Shown here piece after piece: positions 22,823 to 31,092 of a stretch of 36,717 nt of DNA (positions are counted from its first letter, which is position 1; every line of letters begins with the position of its first letter). Made by a program: the position numbers and the translations under genes. The notes beneath the pieces were generated by a model that saw only the letters and a program-made list of their open reading frames with translations, had not been told where the DNA came from and ran no database searches. This stretch comes from FLUQ01 sp031548325 (lineage in GTDB: Bacteria; Desulfobacterota; Desulfovibrionia; Desulfovibrionales; Desulfovibrionaceae): assembly GCA_031548325.1 (NCBI GenBank), contig JAVBRE010000111.1, positions 1 through 36,717 of the forward strand, in the 5' to 3' direction.

Positions 22823-24245
22823 CGCGGACGCCGCCCCCTCTGTCGCCAGAGGGGGCGCTTCCCGGGGCAAACGGAGCGGCGACGCCGCCGGCGCCGATGC
22901 ATTGCGCCACGTCCCCCCCCACAGTGTTGAAGCCGAACAGGCCGTGCTGGGGGGGGTTCTTATCCAGTCCGACGCCCTTAACAGCCTGATCGGGTTTCTG
23001 AACGCGGACGATTTTTACCTGCCCGCGCACAAGGTCATTTACGCCGCCTTTCTGGACCTGACGAGCGCCAACGCCCCGGTGGACCTGGCTACCGCGGCCG
23101 CGCACCTCAAGGCCCGGTCCATGCTCGAAACGGCGGGCGGTGCGGCCTATCTCGCGGAACTGGCGCAGTCGGCCATCTCCACGGCCAACATCGAGTATTT
23201 CGCGGGCATGGTGCGCGACAAATCGCTGGCCCGCGCGCTGATCGGATCCTGCTCCGACATCATCGGCCGCTGTTTTGACCCGTCCATCGCGGTGAACGAA
23301 CTGCTGGACGAATCAGAACAGGCCGTCTTCGCCATTTCCAACCGTACTTCCGGCAAGACGGTCAAAAGCTCCAAAGAACTGGCCACCAAAATTTTCGAAG
23401 ACCTGGCCGCGCGCATGGACCGCAACGAAGCGGTCACCGGCGTGCCCACCAAATACACGCAGCTTGACGCCATGACCGCCGGATTGCAGCGTTCGGACCT
23501 GATCATCGTCGCGGCCCGTCCGGCCCGGGGCCAAACCGCCTTCGTGCTGAACCTGGCCATGCGCGCCGCCGTGTACGGCCGTGTGCCGGTGGCGATCTAT
23601 TCCCTGGAAATGTCCATGGAACAGCTCATGCAGCGCATGCTCTGCGCCTGGGGCAAGGTGGATCTCACCCGTCTGCGCAAAAATTTTCTTCAGGACAGCG
23701 ACTGGCAGAGCCTGCACACCGCCGCCGGGGTATTGTCCGACGCGCCCATTTTTATCGACGACACCCCGGCGCTTTCGCCGCTCGAACTGCGCGCCCGCAC
23801 CCGCCGGCTGAAGGCGGAGCACAACATCGGCATGGTCGTGGTCGACTATCTGCAACTGATGCGTTCCTCGCGCCGGGTGGAGTCGCGCGAACTGGAAATT
23901 TCCGAAATGTCCCGCAGCCTGAAAGCGCTGGCCAAAGAGCTGGATCTGCCGGTCGTCGCCCTCTCTCAGCTCAACCGCAAGGTGGAAGAACGCAAGGACA
24001 AGCGCCCGCTGCTGTCCGACCTGCGCGAATCCGGCGCCATCGAGCAGGACGCCGACGTGATTATGTTCATCTACCGCGACGCAGCCTACCTGCCTCAGGG
24101 AGCCACGCGCGCGCCCATGGACCAGGCCGAGATCATCATCGGCAAACAGCGCAACGGCCCCGTGGGCACAGTGCCGCTGATGTATATTCCCTCCTACACG
24201 GCTTTTGAGGATATCGCGCCCTATACCCCGTCTACGGGCATGTAG
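22770..24245 (+). CDS. dnaB: replicative DNA helicase DnaB with altered Walker A motif
   Basis: A 491-residue DnaB-family helicase, the hexameric replication-fork motor. After a basic, Pro/Gly-rich N-terminal extension of about 45 residues, the N-terminal domain begins at LRHVPPHSVEAEQAVLGG and the RecA-like domain at about residue 210. Walker B (GMVVVDYLQLM), the catalytic Glu region (IYSLEMSMEQLMQRML), and the LSQLNRKVEER and SGAIEQDADVIMFIYR motifs are intact. The P-loop, however, reads ARPARGQTAF where DnaB normally has ARPSMGKTA; the ATP-binding lysine is Q255 (codon CAA, 23532-23534). ATG 22770 is chosen for GAGG 9 nt upstream; it lies inside rplI. It is downstream of rplI, a common DnaB context. 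Confidence 0.9.
   Translation: MPTNPSSRNPGPNPLPNNADAAPSVARGGASRGKRSGDAAGADALRHVPPHSVEAEQAVLGGVLIQSDALNSLIGFLNADDFYLPAHKVIYAAFLDLTSANAPVDLATAAAHLKARSMLETAGGAAYLAELAQSAISTANIEYFAGMVRDKSLARALIGSCSDIIGRCFDPSIAVNELLDESEQAVFAISNRTSGKTVKSSKELATKIFEDLAARMDRNEAVTGVPTKYTQLDAMTAGLQRSDLIIVAARPARGQTAFVLNLAMRAAVYGRVPVAIYSLEMSMEQLMQRMLCAWGKVDLTRLRKNFLQDSDWQSLHTAAGVLSDAPIFIDDTPALSPLELRARTRRLKAEHNIGMVVVDYLQLMRSSRRVESRELEISEMSRSLKALAKELDLPVVALSQLNRKVEERKDKRPLLSDLRESGAIEQDADVIMFIYRDAAYLPQGATRAPMDQAEIIIGKQRNGPVGTVPLMYIPSYTAFEDIAPYTPSTGM
22832..22857. repeat. perfect 10-bp inverted repeat inside the dnaB 5' coding region
   Basis: CGCCCCCTCT and AGAGGGGGCG flank GTCGCC, starting 10 bp after the rplI stop. It resembles an intergenic hairpin, yet with the chosen start it is translated as part of the DnaB N-terminal extension. 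Confidence 0.65.
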
Positions 24246-24358
24246 CGCCGCCACTCCTTTTTTCCGGCCTGTACAGCACTTCGGATTTCCTTTATGGAAA
24301 CCCTATTGTTTTTACACAACGCCTTTTCTGCCGAACCAGGCCTTTTGCGGAACCTGTC

Positions 24359-27300
24359 ATGGATATAGCGAACGAAAACATACTGCCCGGTGAAATCGCC
24401 CAGTTGCTTGACGGCGGCAATATCGGGATATGGAAACTGGATTTCACGACGGGAATCCTGATCATACAGGGCCCGGCCTGCATTCGCTCCCTTCTCGGCC
24501 TGCCCGGCGACCCCATCGTCATGCCGTGGCTGGAATATCTCCGCGCCTTCTGCCACGAGGACGACCGCCAGGCGGCCCGAACCACCATAGAGGGCACGCG
24601 GCAGACAGGCACGCTGCACGAACTGGAACACCGCCTCTGGAACCGACAAACGCAAAGCTGGCGGTGGGCTCACGTATTCGGAAACACTCGCCCGAACGGC
24701 AACGCGTCGCAGGCTCTGTGGGGCATCATCCAGGATATCCACAGCCGCAAGGATGGCGAACAAAAGATTTACGAAACGAACGAACGCACCCGCATCATGC
24801 TTGACGCCACTCCCATGTGCTGCAACTTCTGGGACGAGAATTACAACAACATCGATTGCAACCAGGAAGCGGCCAGGCTTTTTGACCTCAAAAACAAGCA
24901 GGAATATCTCGACCGCTTCAGGGAACTGTCGCCCGAATTCCAGCCCGACGGCAGGCTGTCCTCCGAAAAGGCCCCGGAAAAAGTCCGCCTGGCTTTTGAA
25001 ACGGGTTTCCAGAAATTTGAATGGATGCACCAGAAGCCGAACGGCGAGCCCATCCCTGCCGAAATCACCCTGGTGCGCGTCAAACGCGGCGACAACTACA
25101 TCGTGGCCGGGTATACCCGCGACCTGCGCGAGTTGAAGGCCTCTCTCGCCAAGATGCGCGAGGCGGACGAGCGCACCCGGATCATGCTTGACGCCACTCC
25201 GCTCTGCTGCAATCTCTGGGATGAAGATCTCAACGGCATCGACTGCAACCTTGAGGCGCTCAAACTCTTTGATTTTTCGAACAAAGAAGAATATCTGGCC
25301 CGCTTTATGGATCTGTCGCCGAAATACCAGCCCGACGGCAGCCTTTCCGCTGAACATGTCAGCAAAAAACTGCGCCAGGCCTTTGAAACGGGCTTTCTGA
25401 AATTCGAATGGACGCACCAGAAATTGAACGGCGAGCCGATTCCCTCTGAAATAACCCTGGTCCGCGTCCAGCGCGGCGACACGGCCATTGTTGCCAGCTA
25501 TATCCGCGACCTGCGCGAATTGAAGGCTTCTCTCGCCAAAATGCGCGAGGCGGACGAGCGCACCCGGATCATGCTCGACGCAACCCCGCTCTGCTGCAAT
25601 TTCTGGGACGAGAAATACAACAACATCGACTGCAACCAGGAAGCGGCCAGGCTTTTCGACTTCAAAGACAAACAGGAATATCTTGACCGTTTCAGGGAAC
25701 TGTCGCCCGAATACCAGCCCGACGGCAGGCTGTCCTCCGAAAAGGCCCCGGAAAAAGTCCGTCTGGCTTTTGAAACGGGCTTTCAGAAATTCGAATGGAT
25801 GCACCAGAAACCGAACGGCGAACCCATCCCGGCCGAAATCACTCTGGTGCGCGTCAAGCGCGGCGACAACTACATCGTGGCCGGGTATACCCGCGACCTG
25901 CGCGAGTTGAAAGCCTCTCTCGCCAAGATGCGCGAAGCGGACGAACGCACCCAGATCATGCTTGACGCGACCCCGCTCTGCTGCAATTTCTGGGACGAGA
26001 AGTACAACAACATCGACTGCAACCAGGAAGCGGCCAGGCTTTTCGACTTCAAAGACAAACAGGAATATCTTGACCGCTTTGGCGAACTTTCGCCCGAATA
26101 CCAGCCCGACGGCAGGCTGTCCTCCGAAAAGGCCATGGAAAAAGTCCGCCTGGCCTTTGAAACGGGTTTTCAGAGGTTCGAATGGATGCATCAAAAACCG
26201 AGCGGCGAACCCATACCGGCCGAGATCTCCCTGGTGCGCGTCAAACGCGGCGACAGCTATATCGTGGCCGGGTATACCCGCGACCTGCGCGAGCTGAAAG
26301 CCTCTCTTGCCAAGATGCGCGAAGCGGACGAGCGCACCCAGATCATGCTCGACGCAACCCCGCTCTGCTGCAACCTCTGGGACGAGCATTACAACAACAT
26401 CGACTGCAACCAGGAAGCGGCCCGGCTGTTCGACCTGGCCAGCAAGCAGGAATACCTTGAACGCTTCACCGAACTGTCGCCCCAATTTCAGCCCGACGGC
26501 AGGCTGTCCCCGGAAAAGGCCCTGGAAAAGATCCGCCTGGCCTTTGAGACGGGTCTTCAGAAATTTGAATGGATGCACCAAAAGCTGAACGGCGAGCCCG
26601 TTCCCGCGGAAATTACCCTGGTGCGCGTCAAGCGCGGCGACAGCTACATTGTGGCCGGGTATACCCGCGATCTGCGCGAGTTGAAAGCCACCATGGCCGA
26701 AATGCGCAAGGCCCGCGACATGGCGGAAAAGAGCGCCCAGGCCAAAAGCGAGTTTCTGGCCAACATGAGCCATGAAATACGCACGCCCATGAATGCCATC
26801 CTGGGCATGACCCGCTTGCTGTTCCAGACAGAACTCACATCCAGACAGCACGACTACCTGTCAAAAACCGAACAATCAGCCACCCTGCTGCTGCGGGTCA
26901 TCAACGATATTCTCGACTTTTCCAAGATTGAAGCCGGCAAGCTGGAGATGGAACATATTCCCTTCTCACTTGATTCCGTGCTGCGCGGCATCTCAGACAT
27001 CACGGCCGCTCAGGTGGCGGACAAAAACCTGCCCCTGGGCGTGGTCGCCGCTCCCGCGTTGCCGGACACGCTGATCGGCGACCCCACAAGGCTCAAACAG
27101 ATTCTGCTCAATCTTGTGAACAATGCCGTCAAGTTCACGAACAAAGGGGCCATAGACGTTCGCGCGGATATGGTCCGGCACCACGGCGCGCGCGCCATGA
27201 TGCGTTTTTCAGTCAGCGACACGGGTATCGGCATGACGGAAGAGCAAGTCAAAAACCTTTTCAATCCGTTCAGCCAGGCCGATACCTCAACCACGCGCAA

Positions 27301-27922
27301 ATACGGCGGCACGGGCCTGGGCCTGGCCATCTGCAAGCGCCTGGTCCAGCTCATGGGCGGCGAAATCTGGTGCGAAAGCCGGTTGGGGGTCGGCACCACT
27401 TTCAGTTTCACCGCCGAATTCGACCTGCCCCCGGCCCGGTCCGGCGCGACCCCGGACCCCGGCCTTACGGTCCGGCGGGCAGAAACCGCGCGCGAGGCGG
27501 CCCTGGACGCGGCGCTTGCCGGGTCGCGCATTCTGCTGGCCGAAGACAACGAGATCAACCAGCTTATCGCTTTGGAACTTTTGCGCGTCAAAGGCTTTGA
27601 AGTGGACGTCGCGGGCACGGGGCGGGAGGCGCTGAACCTGCTCCGCGCGGCCGACTACGACCTTGTGCTGATGGATATCCAGATGCCGGAGATGGACGGG
27701 CTCACCGCCGCCAGGGAAATCCGCAAGGACGAACGCTACGCGGCTTTGCCCATCCTGGCCATGACCGCGCACGCCATGGCCGGCGACAGAGAACTCAGCC
27801 TGAAGGCGGGCATGAACGACCACGTCACCAAGCCCATCGACCCCGACGCATTGTATGCCGCCATCCGCAGATGGGTGAAAATAAAAAACGGGGCTCCGCC
27901 CCATGCCCCGCAAGGGAACTAA
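24359..27922 (+). CDS. cytosolic hybrid sensor histidine kinase with one PAS plus five tandem near-identical PAS units
   Basis: An 1187-residue kinase without membrane segments. Residues about 10-135 form a PAS_3-like domain. Five consecutive 129-residue PAS units begin at residues 142, 271, 400, 529 and 658, each opening with ERT-x-IMLDATP and containing CCN and DCN motifs (C154, C155 and C167 in the first, repeated every 129 residues). HisKA follows with H805 in NMSHEIRTPMNAIL, then an ATPase domain (NLVNNAVKF, DTGIG, GGTGLGLAIC) and a receiver with D1106 in LMDIQMPEMDG. The last 11 residues (NGAPPHAPQGN) come from an intergenic repeat that has entered the 3' end. The conserved cysteines suggest a metal, heme or thiol signal (inference). 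It lies 113 bp after dnaB. Confidence 0.9.
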   Translation: MDIANENILPGEIAQLLDGGNIGIWKLDFTTGILIIQGPACIRSLLGLPGDPIVMPWLEYLRAFCHEDDRQAARTTIEGTRQTGTLHELEHRLWNRQTQSWRWAHVFGNTRPNGNASQALWGIIQDIHSRKDGEQKIYETNERTRIMLDATPMCCNFWDENYNNIDCNQEAARLFDLKNKQEYLDRFRELSPEFQPDGRLSSEKAPEKVRLAFETGFQKFEWMHQKPNGEPIPAEITLVRVKRGDNYIVAGYTRDLRELKASLAKMREADERTRIMLDATPLCCNLWDEDLNGIDCNLEALKLFDFSNKEEYLARFMDLSPKYQPDGSLSAEHVSKKLRQAFETGFLKFEWTHQKLNGEPIPSEITLVRVQRGDTAIVASYIRDLRELKASLAKMREADERTRIMLDATPLCCNFWDEKYNNIDCNQEAARLFDFKDKQEYLDRFRELSPEYQPDGRLSSEKAPEKVRLAFETGFQKFEWMHQKPNGEPIPAEITLVRVKRGDNYIVAGYTRDLRELKASLAKMREADERTQIMLDATPLCCNFWDEKYNNIDCNQEAARLFDFKDKQEYLDRFGELSPEYQPDGRLSSEKAMEKVRLAFETGFQRFEWMHQKPSGEPIPAEISLVRVKRGDSYIVAGYTRDLRELKASLAKMREADERTQIMLDATPLCCNLWDEHYNNIDCNQEAARLFDLASKQEYLERFTELSPQFQPDGRLSPEKALEKIRLAFETGLQKFEWMHQKLNGEPVPAEITLVRVKRGDSYIVAGYTRDLRELKATMAEMRKARDMAEKSAQAKSEFLANMSHEIRTPMNAILGMTRLLFQTELTSRQHDYLSKTEQSATLLLRVINDILDFSKIEAGKLEMEHIPFSLDSVLRGISDITAAQVADKNLPLGVVAAPALPDTLIGDPTRLKQILLNLVNNAVKFTNKGAIDVRADMVRHHGARAMMRFSVSDTGIGMTEEQVKNLFNPFSQADTSTTRKYGGTGLGLAICKRLVQLMGGEIWCESRLGVGTTFSFTAEFDLPPARSGATPDPGLTVRRAETAREAALDAALAGSRILLAEDNEINQLIALELLRVKGFEVDVAGTGREALNLLRAADYDLVLMDIQMPEMDGLTAAREIRKDERYAALPILAMTAHAMAGDRELSLKAGMNDHVTKPIDPDALYAAIRRWVKIKNGAPPHAPQGN
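24782..26716 (+). repeat. five tandem in-phase 387-bp repeats within the kinase gene
   Basis: Units start at 24782, 25169, 25556, 25943 and 26330, an exact period of 387 bp (129 codons). Units 1, 3 and 4 are nearly identical at the DNA level, unit 5 is slightly changed and unit 2 is the most diverged. This indicates recent duplication or gene conversion. Confidence 0.95.
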
Positions 27923-28020
27923 GCCCCCTTGGCCTCCGGCGGTATAAGCGTTTTCCTCTGTTCATAAGGGTTCCGGGGGGCCATGCCCTCCGGCGGGGAT
28001 TTCAAAGAGGCTGCTCCCCC
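27889..28020. repeat. GC-rich palindromic repeat, copy B (kinase-ligase convergent gap)
   Basis: GGGGC-TCC-GCCCC (27890-27902), CCCCGCAAGGG and CCCCCTTGG occur in the same order as in the copies at 7152 and 35651, followed by a degenerate second arm with CCCTCCGGCGGGG. It overlaps the last codons of the upstream kinase gene and fills the gap to the convergent ligase gene. Confidence 0.6.
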
Positions 28021-28030
28021 CGGATTTCTT

Positions 28031-29326
28031 TCATCCCTCGAAACGTTTGTCCGTTACCCGCTTGGACTTGCCGAAAGAACGCGGCAAGGTTCCGGCGTCC
28101 ACCACCCGCACGTCCGCCGCGATGAGCACCTTTGAATGCAGCGAGCGCTGCACCCGCGCGGCCAGGGCCGCGTCCTGATCCGCGCGGGCAGCCTGCGCGC
28201 GTTCCACCCGCAGTTCCATGGCGTCCCGGCCTTCGCGGCGGGTCAGTTCCATATGGTATTCCGCGCCCAGTTCCGGAAACTCTTGCAATACAGCTCCGAT
28301 CTGGCCGGGATAGATGTTGACCCCCCGAAAGACGATCATGTCGTCCGAACGGCCCAACAGGTGGTCGTGCCGGGGCATGGCGCAGCCGCAAGGGCAGGGG
28401 CCGGAAATAAAGCGGGTCAGGTCGCGGGTGCGGTAGCGGATAAGCGGGGCCGCTTCCTTGCACAGGCTGGTGACCACCAGTTCACCGATTTCGCCGGGTT
28501 CGACCGGCTGCAAGGTAACCGGGTCAAGGATTTCAAAAATGAAGAGATCGGCCCAGTAATGCAGGCCTTCGTGCGCCGGGCATTCAATGGCCGTGCCCGG
28601 ACCGTACATTTCCGTCATGCCGCCGATGTCGTAGCTGCCGTGGGTCAGGCCCAGATTGCGCTCAAAAGCTTCGCGCATTTTCGGGCTGTGCCCCTCGGCT
28701 CCGAAAATCGCGCGGGAAAGCCGGATAGAATCCCCAAGTCCGTTGCGCTGCACCTCCTCGCCCATAAGCAGGGCCATGGATGCCGTGGACCCGAGACAGG
28801 TCGCGCCCACATCGGTCAGCATCTGCAAATGCGCCTCAAGATTGCCCGCGCCCACGGGCACGGTCATGGCGCCGAATTTTTCCGCCCCGCCCTGAAAGCC
28901 CGCTCCCGCCGTCCACATGCCGTAGCCCACGGCGATCTGAACCCGGTCAAGGACAGAAAGTCCGGCAAGTTCGTAACAGCGGGCCATCTGGGTGTTAAAG
29001 GTATCCACGTCTTTTGCCGTATACGCCAGAATTTTACGCTTGCCGGTGGTGCCGCTGGACGCGTGCACCCGCACCACGTCCCTTTCCGGAACGGAAAGCA
29101 ACGGCAAAGGGTAGCCGTCGCGCAAGTCCTCGGCCGTGGTGCAGGGCAGGCGATGCAGGTCTTCCGGGCCGCGCACGGCGCCCGGTTCCACGCCCGCGGC
29201 CCGCAATTTAGCCCTGTAGGCCTCATTGCCGGCATAGGCGTGCGCCACCGTCCAGGCCAGACCGGCGGCCTGCAACCGGACTATGTCCTCAGGCGAAAGC
29301 TGCGGAACGAAACGGTACCTGCTCAC
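28031..29326 (-). CDS. phenylacetate-CoA ligase family protein (aryl-acid CoA ligase)
   Basis: A 431-residue adenylate-forming enzyme of the PaaK family, activating an aryl acid (phenylacetate, indoleacetate or similar) to its CoA thioester with ATP. The N-terminal YRFVPQLSPEDIVRLQ, the phosphate-binding SSGTTGK (residues 90-96) and YGMWTAGAGFQGGAEKFG are family features, as are GMTEMYGPG, RYRTRDLTRF and the C-terminal KSKRVTDKRFEG. GTG 29326 is chosen because GGAGG lies 5 nt upstream; an earlier in-frame GTG has none. A Trp-rich leader peptide and a terminator precede it on the same strand, implying tryptophan-dependent attenuation. That points toward an aryl acid such as indoleacetate, possibly for salvage synthesis of aromatic amino acids (inference). 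Confidence 0.87.
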   Translation of the reverse strand: MSRYRFVPQLSPEDIVRLQAAGLAWTVAHAYAGNEAYRAKLRAAGVEPGAVRGPEDLHRLPCTTAEDLRDGYPLPLLSVPERDVVRVHASSGTTGKRKILAYTAKDVDTFNTQMARCYELAGLSVLDRVQIAVGYGMWTAGAGFQGGAEKFGAMTVPVGAGNLEAHLQMLTDVGATCLGSTASMALLMGEEVQRNGLGDSIRLSRAIFGAEGHSPKMREAFERNLGLTHGSYDIGGMTEMYGPGTAIECPAHEGLHYWADLFIFEILDPVTLQPVEPGEIGELVVTSLCKEAAPLIRYRTRDLTRFISGPCPCGCAMPRHDHLLGRSDDMIVFRGVNIYPGQIGAVLQEFPELGAEYHMELTRREGRDAMELRVERAQAARADQDAALAARVQRSLHSKVLIAADVRVVDAGTLPRSFGKSKRVTDKRFEG

Positions 29327-29395
29327 ACAAACCTCCACGCTGAAGCGTTTTATGTTTCAGATCAGCAACATCCGCTTCAATATCGATCTGCCCCG

Positions 29396-29436
29396 CGAAA
29401 ACAAAAAACGCGGCCAGCGTCGCTGCTGCCGCGTTT
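29396..29436 (-). terminator. attenuator terminator in the ligase leader
   Basis: On the minus strand AAACGCGGC (29428-29436) pairs with GCCGCGTTT (29406-29414), with an internal AGCG/CGCT stem, followed by TTTTTTGTTTT. This is a full intrinsic terminator about 70-110 nt upstream of the ligase start, with no minus-strand gene other than the leader peptide before it. Its 5' arm can instead pair with an upstream GCCGCG (29472-29477). Confidence 0.8.
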
Positions 29437-29481
29437 GGCGCGTATGCCGTCCAACAATTGACGCGTTTCGCCGCGGCCTTG

Positions 29482-29541
29482 CTACCAGGCCCGCCACCAG
29501 CCGCACTGCTGTGCCGGAACGGAGAAAACGCGCATAATCAT
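29482..29541 (-). CDS. trpL-like leader peptide with three Trp codons
   Basis: A 19-residue open frame, MIMRVFSVPAQQCGWWRAW, ending in TAG. Three of its last six residues are Trp (codons at 29497-29499, 29494-29496 and 29485-29487), and GWWR is also the core of the E. coli trp leader peptide. AAGGAG (29555-29560 on the complementary strand) lies 13 nt before the first ATG; the second ATG (29535) is an alternative start. GCGGC, immediately before the tandem Trp codons, can pair with GCCGC (29473-29477), which in turn can pair with the terminator's 5' arm, as in classical attenuation. A perfect TTGACA is found upstream (29571-29576) but I see no good -10. Confidence 0.78.
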   Translation of the reverse strand: MIMRVFSVPAQQCGWWRAW

Positions 29542-29628
29542 AGTGCTGAAATGACTCCTTTCGCGCTTCTTGTCAAGTACGCTCGCCGTATAGTACTGAA
29601 TTGCCATGCAACCGCTTTTGGAGGTCGT

Positions 29629-30909
29629 ATGCGCATTCTCATCGTCGGTTCCGGAGGGCGCGAACACGCTCTTGCCTGGAAGATCAGCCAAAATCCCCAG
29701 GTTACAAAAATCCATATCGCACCCGGCAACGGCGGCACCGCCGAAGTGGGGCAAAACATCGCCCTGCGCGATGACGATATTCCGGGGCTTATGGCCTACA
29801 TCCACGAAAACGAGATCGACTTCGTCATTCCCGGCCCTGAACTGCCCCTGGTTCTGGGTCTGGTCGACGCCTGCAAGGCCGAGGGCATAGCCTGCTTCGG
29901 ACCAGGCAAGTACGCCGCGCAACTGGAAGGGTCCAAGGCCTTCGCCAAGGCCATCATGCGTGAATCCGGCGTACCCACGGCCGATTTCGACATTTTTACC
30001 GACCCGGCCGAAGCCCGGGACTATGTGCTCAAGCGCGGCGCGCCCATCGTGATCAAGGCCGACGGTCTGGCTGCGGGCAAAGGCGTGGTTGTCGCCAAAG
30101 CCGTTGACGAAGCTCTGGGCGCTCTCGACGACATGATGGTCAAAAAAATTTTCGGCGCGGCCGGAGAAACCGTGATCATCGAAGACGTCCTGCAGGGCGA
30201 GGAAGTGTCGTTCCTCTGCCTTTGCGACGGCGAAACAGTTGTCCCTCTGCCTTCGGCCCAGGATCACAAGGCGGCCTTCGATGGCGACGAAGGGCCCAAC
30301 ACCGGCGGCATGGGCGCTTACAGCCCCGCTCCCGCCCTGCCCGAAAAACGCTATGCCGAGATGGCCGACCTCGCCATCAGGCCCATTCTGCGCACCCTGG
30401 CGCGCCGGGGGCATCCTTTCTCCGGCATCCTGTACGCGGGTCTGATGATGACCGCTCACGGCCCCAAGGTTCTGGAATATAACGTGCGTTTCGGCGACCC
30501 CGAGTGCCAGCCCCTGCTCATGCGCCTGCAAGGCGACCTGCTGGAGGCCATGCGGGCCTGCGCCGCCGGACAGCTGCATGCCGTGGACCTGGCCTATACT
30601 CCTAAAAGCGCCATCTGCGTGGTCGTCGCCGCCAAAGGATACCCCGGCGGCTACCCCACGGGCATGGGTATTACCGGCATCGACGCGGCGGAAGCCGCGG
30701 CCCCCGGCAGCATCAAGGTCTTTCAGGCCGGCACGCGCCGGGACGGCAAAGACGTGCGCTCTTCCGGCGGCCGCATCCTGGGCGTGACAGCTCTGGGCGA
30801 CACCCTGGGCCAGGCCCGAAATCTGGCGTACAAAGCCGTAGACGCCATACGCATGGAAAATTGCCATTTTCGCACTGATATCGGTCAAAAGGCGCTGAAC
30901 AGGAAATAA
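29629..30909 (+). CDS. purD: phosphoribosylamine-glycine ligase (GAR synthetase)
   Basis: A 426-residue ATP-grasp enzyme for the second step of purine synthesis, joining glycine to phosphoribosylamine. The N-terminal MRILIVGSGGREHALAWK, PGNGGTAEVGQN, IKADGLAAGKGVVVA, PNTGGMGAYSPAP and EYNVRFGDPECQ motifs are all diagnostic and length is normal. ATG 29629 has GGAGG about 4 nt upstream, and the longer frame is leader DNA shared with the divergent attenuator. A TATAGT at 29589-29594 could be its -10, but no matching -35 is clear. purE follows after a palindromic repeat. Confidence 0.97.
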   Translation: MRILIVGSGGREHALAWKISQNPQVTKIHIAPGNGGTAEVGQNIALRDDDIPGLMAYIHENEIDFVIPGPELPLVLGLVDACKAEGIACFGPGKYAAQLEGSKAFAKAIMRESGVPTADFDIFTDPAEARDYVLKRGAPIVIKADGLAAGKGVVVAKAVDEALGALDDMMVKKIFGAAGETVIIEDVLQGEEVSFLCLCDGETVVPLPSAQDHKAAFDGDEGPNTGGMGAYSPAPALPEKRYAEMADLAIRPILRTLARRGHPFSGILYAGLMMTAHGPKVLEYNVRFGDPECQPLLMRLQGDLLEAMRACAAGQLHAVDLAYTPKSAICVVVAAKGYPGGYPTGMGITGIDAAEAAAPGSIKVFQAGTRRDGKDVRSSGGRILGVTALGDTLGQARNLAYKAVDAIRMENCHFRTDIGQKALNRK

Positions 30910-30918
30910 CCGGAAAAA

Positions 30919-31071
30919 TATGGGGCGCTGCCCCACACCCCGCCAGGGGGCGCGGCCCCCTGGACTCGCGAACGAAGTTTTATTTTTTCGCAATGCGGAA
31001 AACAAAACCCAACGTGGGGTCAAGGGGGGGCGCCCCCTTGCAGGTGGGGCCGGGGGACAAAGTCCCCCGAG
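30919..31071. repeat. bipartite GC-rich palindromic repeat, copy C (purD-purE gap)
   Basis: GGGGC-GCT-GCCCC, then a hairpin in CCAGGGGGCGCGGCCCCCTGG, a central segment TTTTTTCGCAATGCGGAAAA, and an inverted second arm with GGGGTCAAGGGGG and GGGGGACAAAGTCCCCC. The order and spacing match copy A at 7152. Confidence 0.7.
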
Positions 31072-31092
31072 TCATCACAAGGAGCCAGTATT

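Noticed and set aside
24782..26716. Regular repeats resembling an array such as CRISPR
   Set aside because: The period is 387 bp with no unique spacers, and it is fully coding in frame; it is domain duplication.
24221..26851. An 876-codon open frame opposite the five-PAS kinase, with its own repeats
   Set aside because: Its repeats are just the complement of the 387-bp PAS units, which make sense in the kinase frame.
29566..29594. A purD promoter using TATAGT at 29589-29594
   Set aside because: The hexamer 17 nt upstream (CTTCTT) is not a -35, and TTGTCA is only 13 nt away, so I do not list it as a feature.
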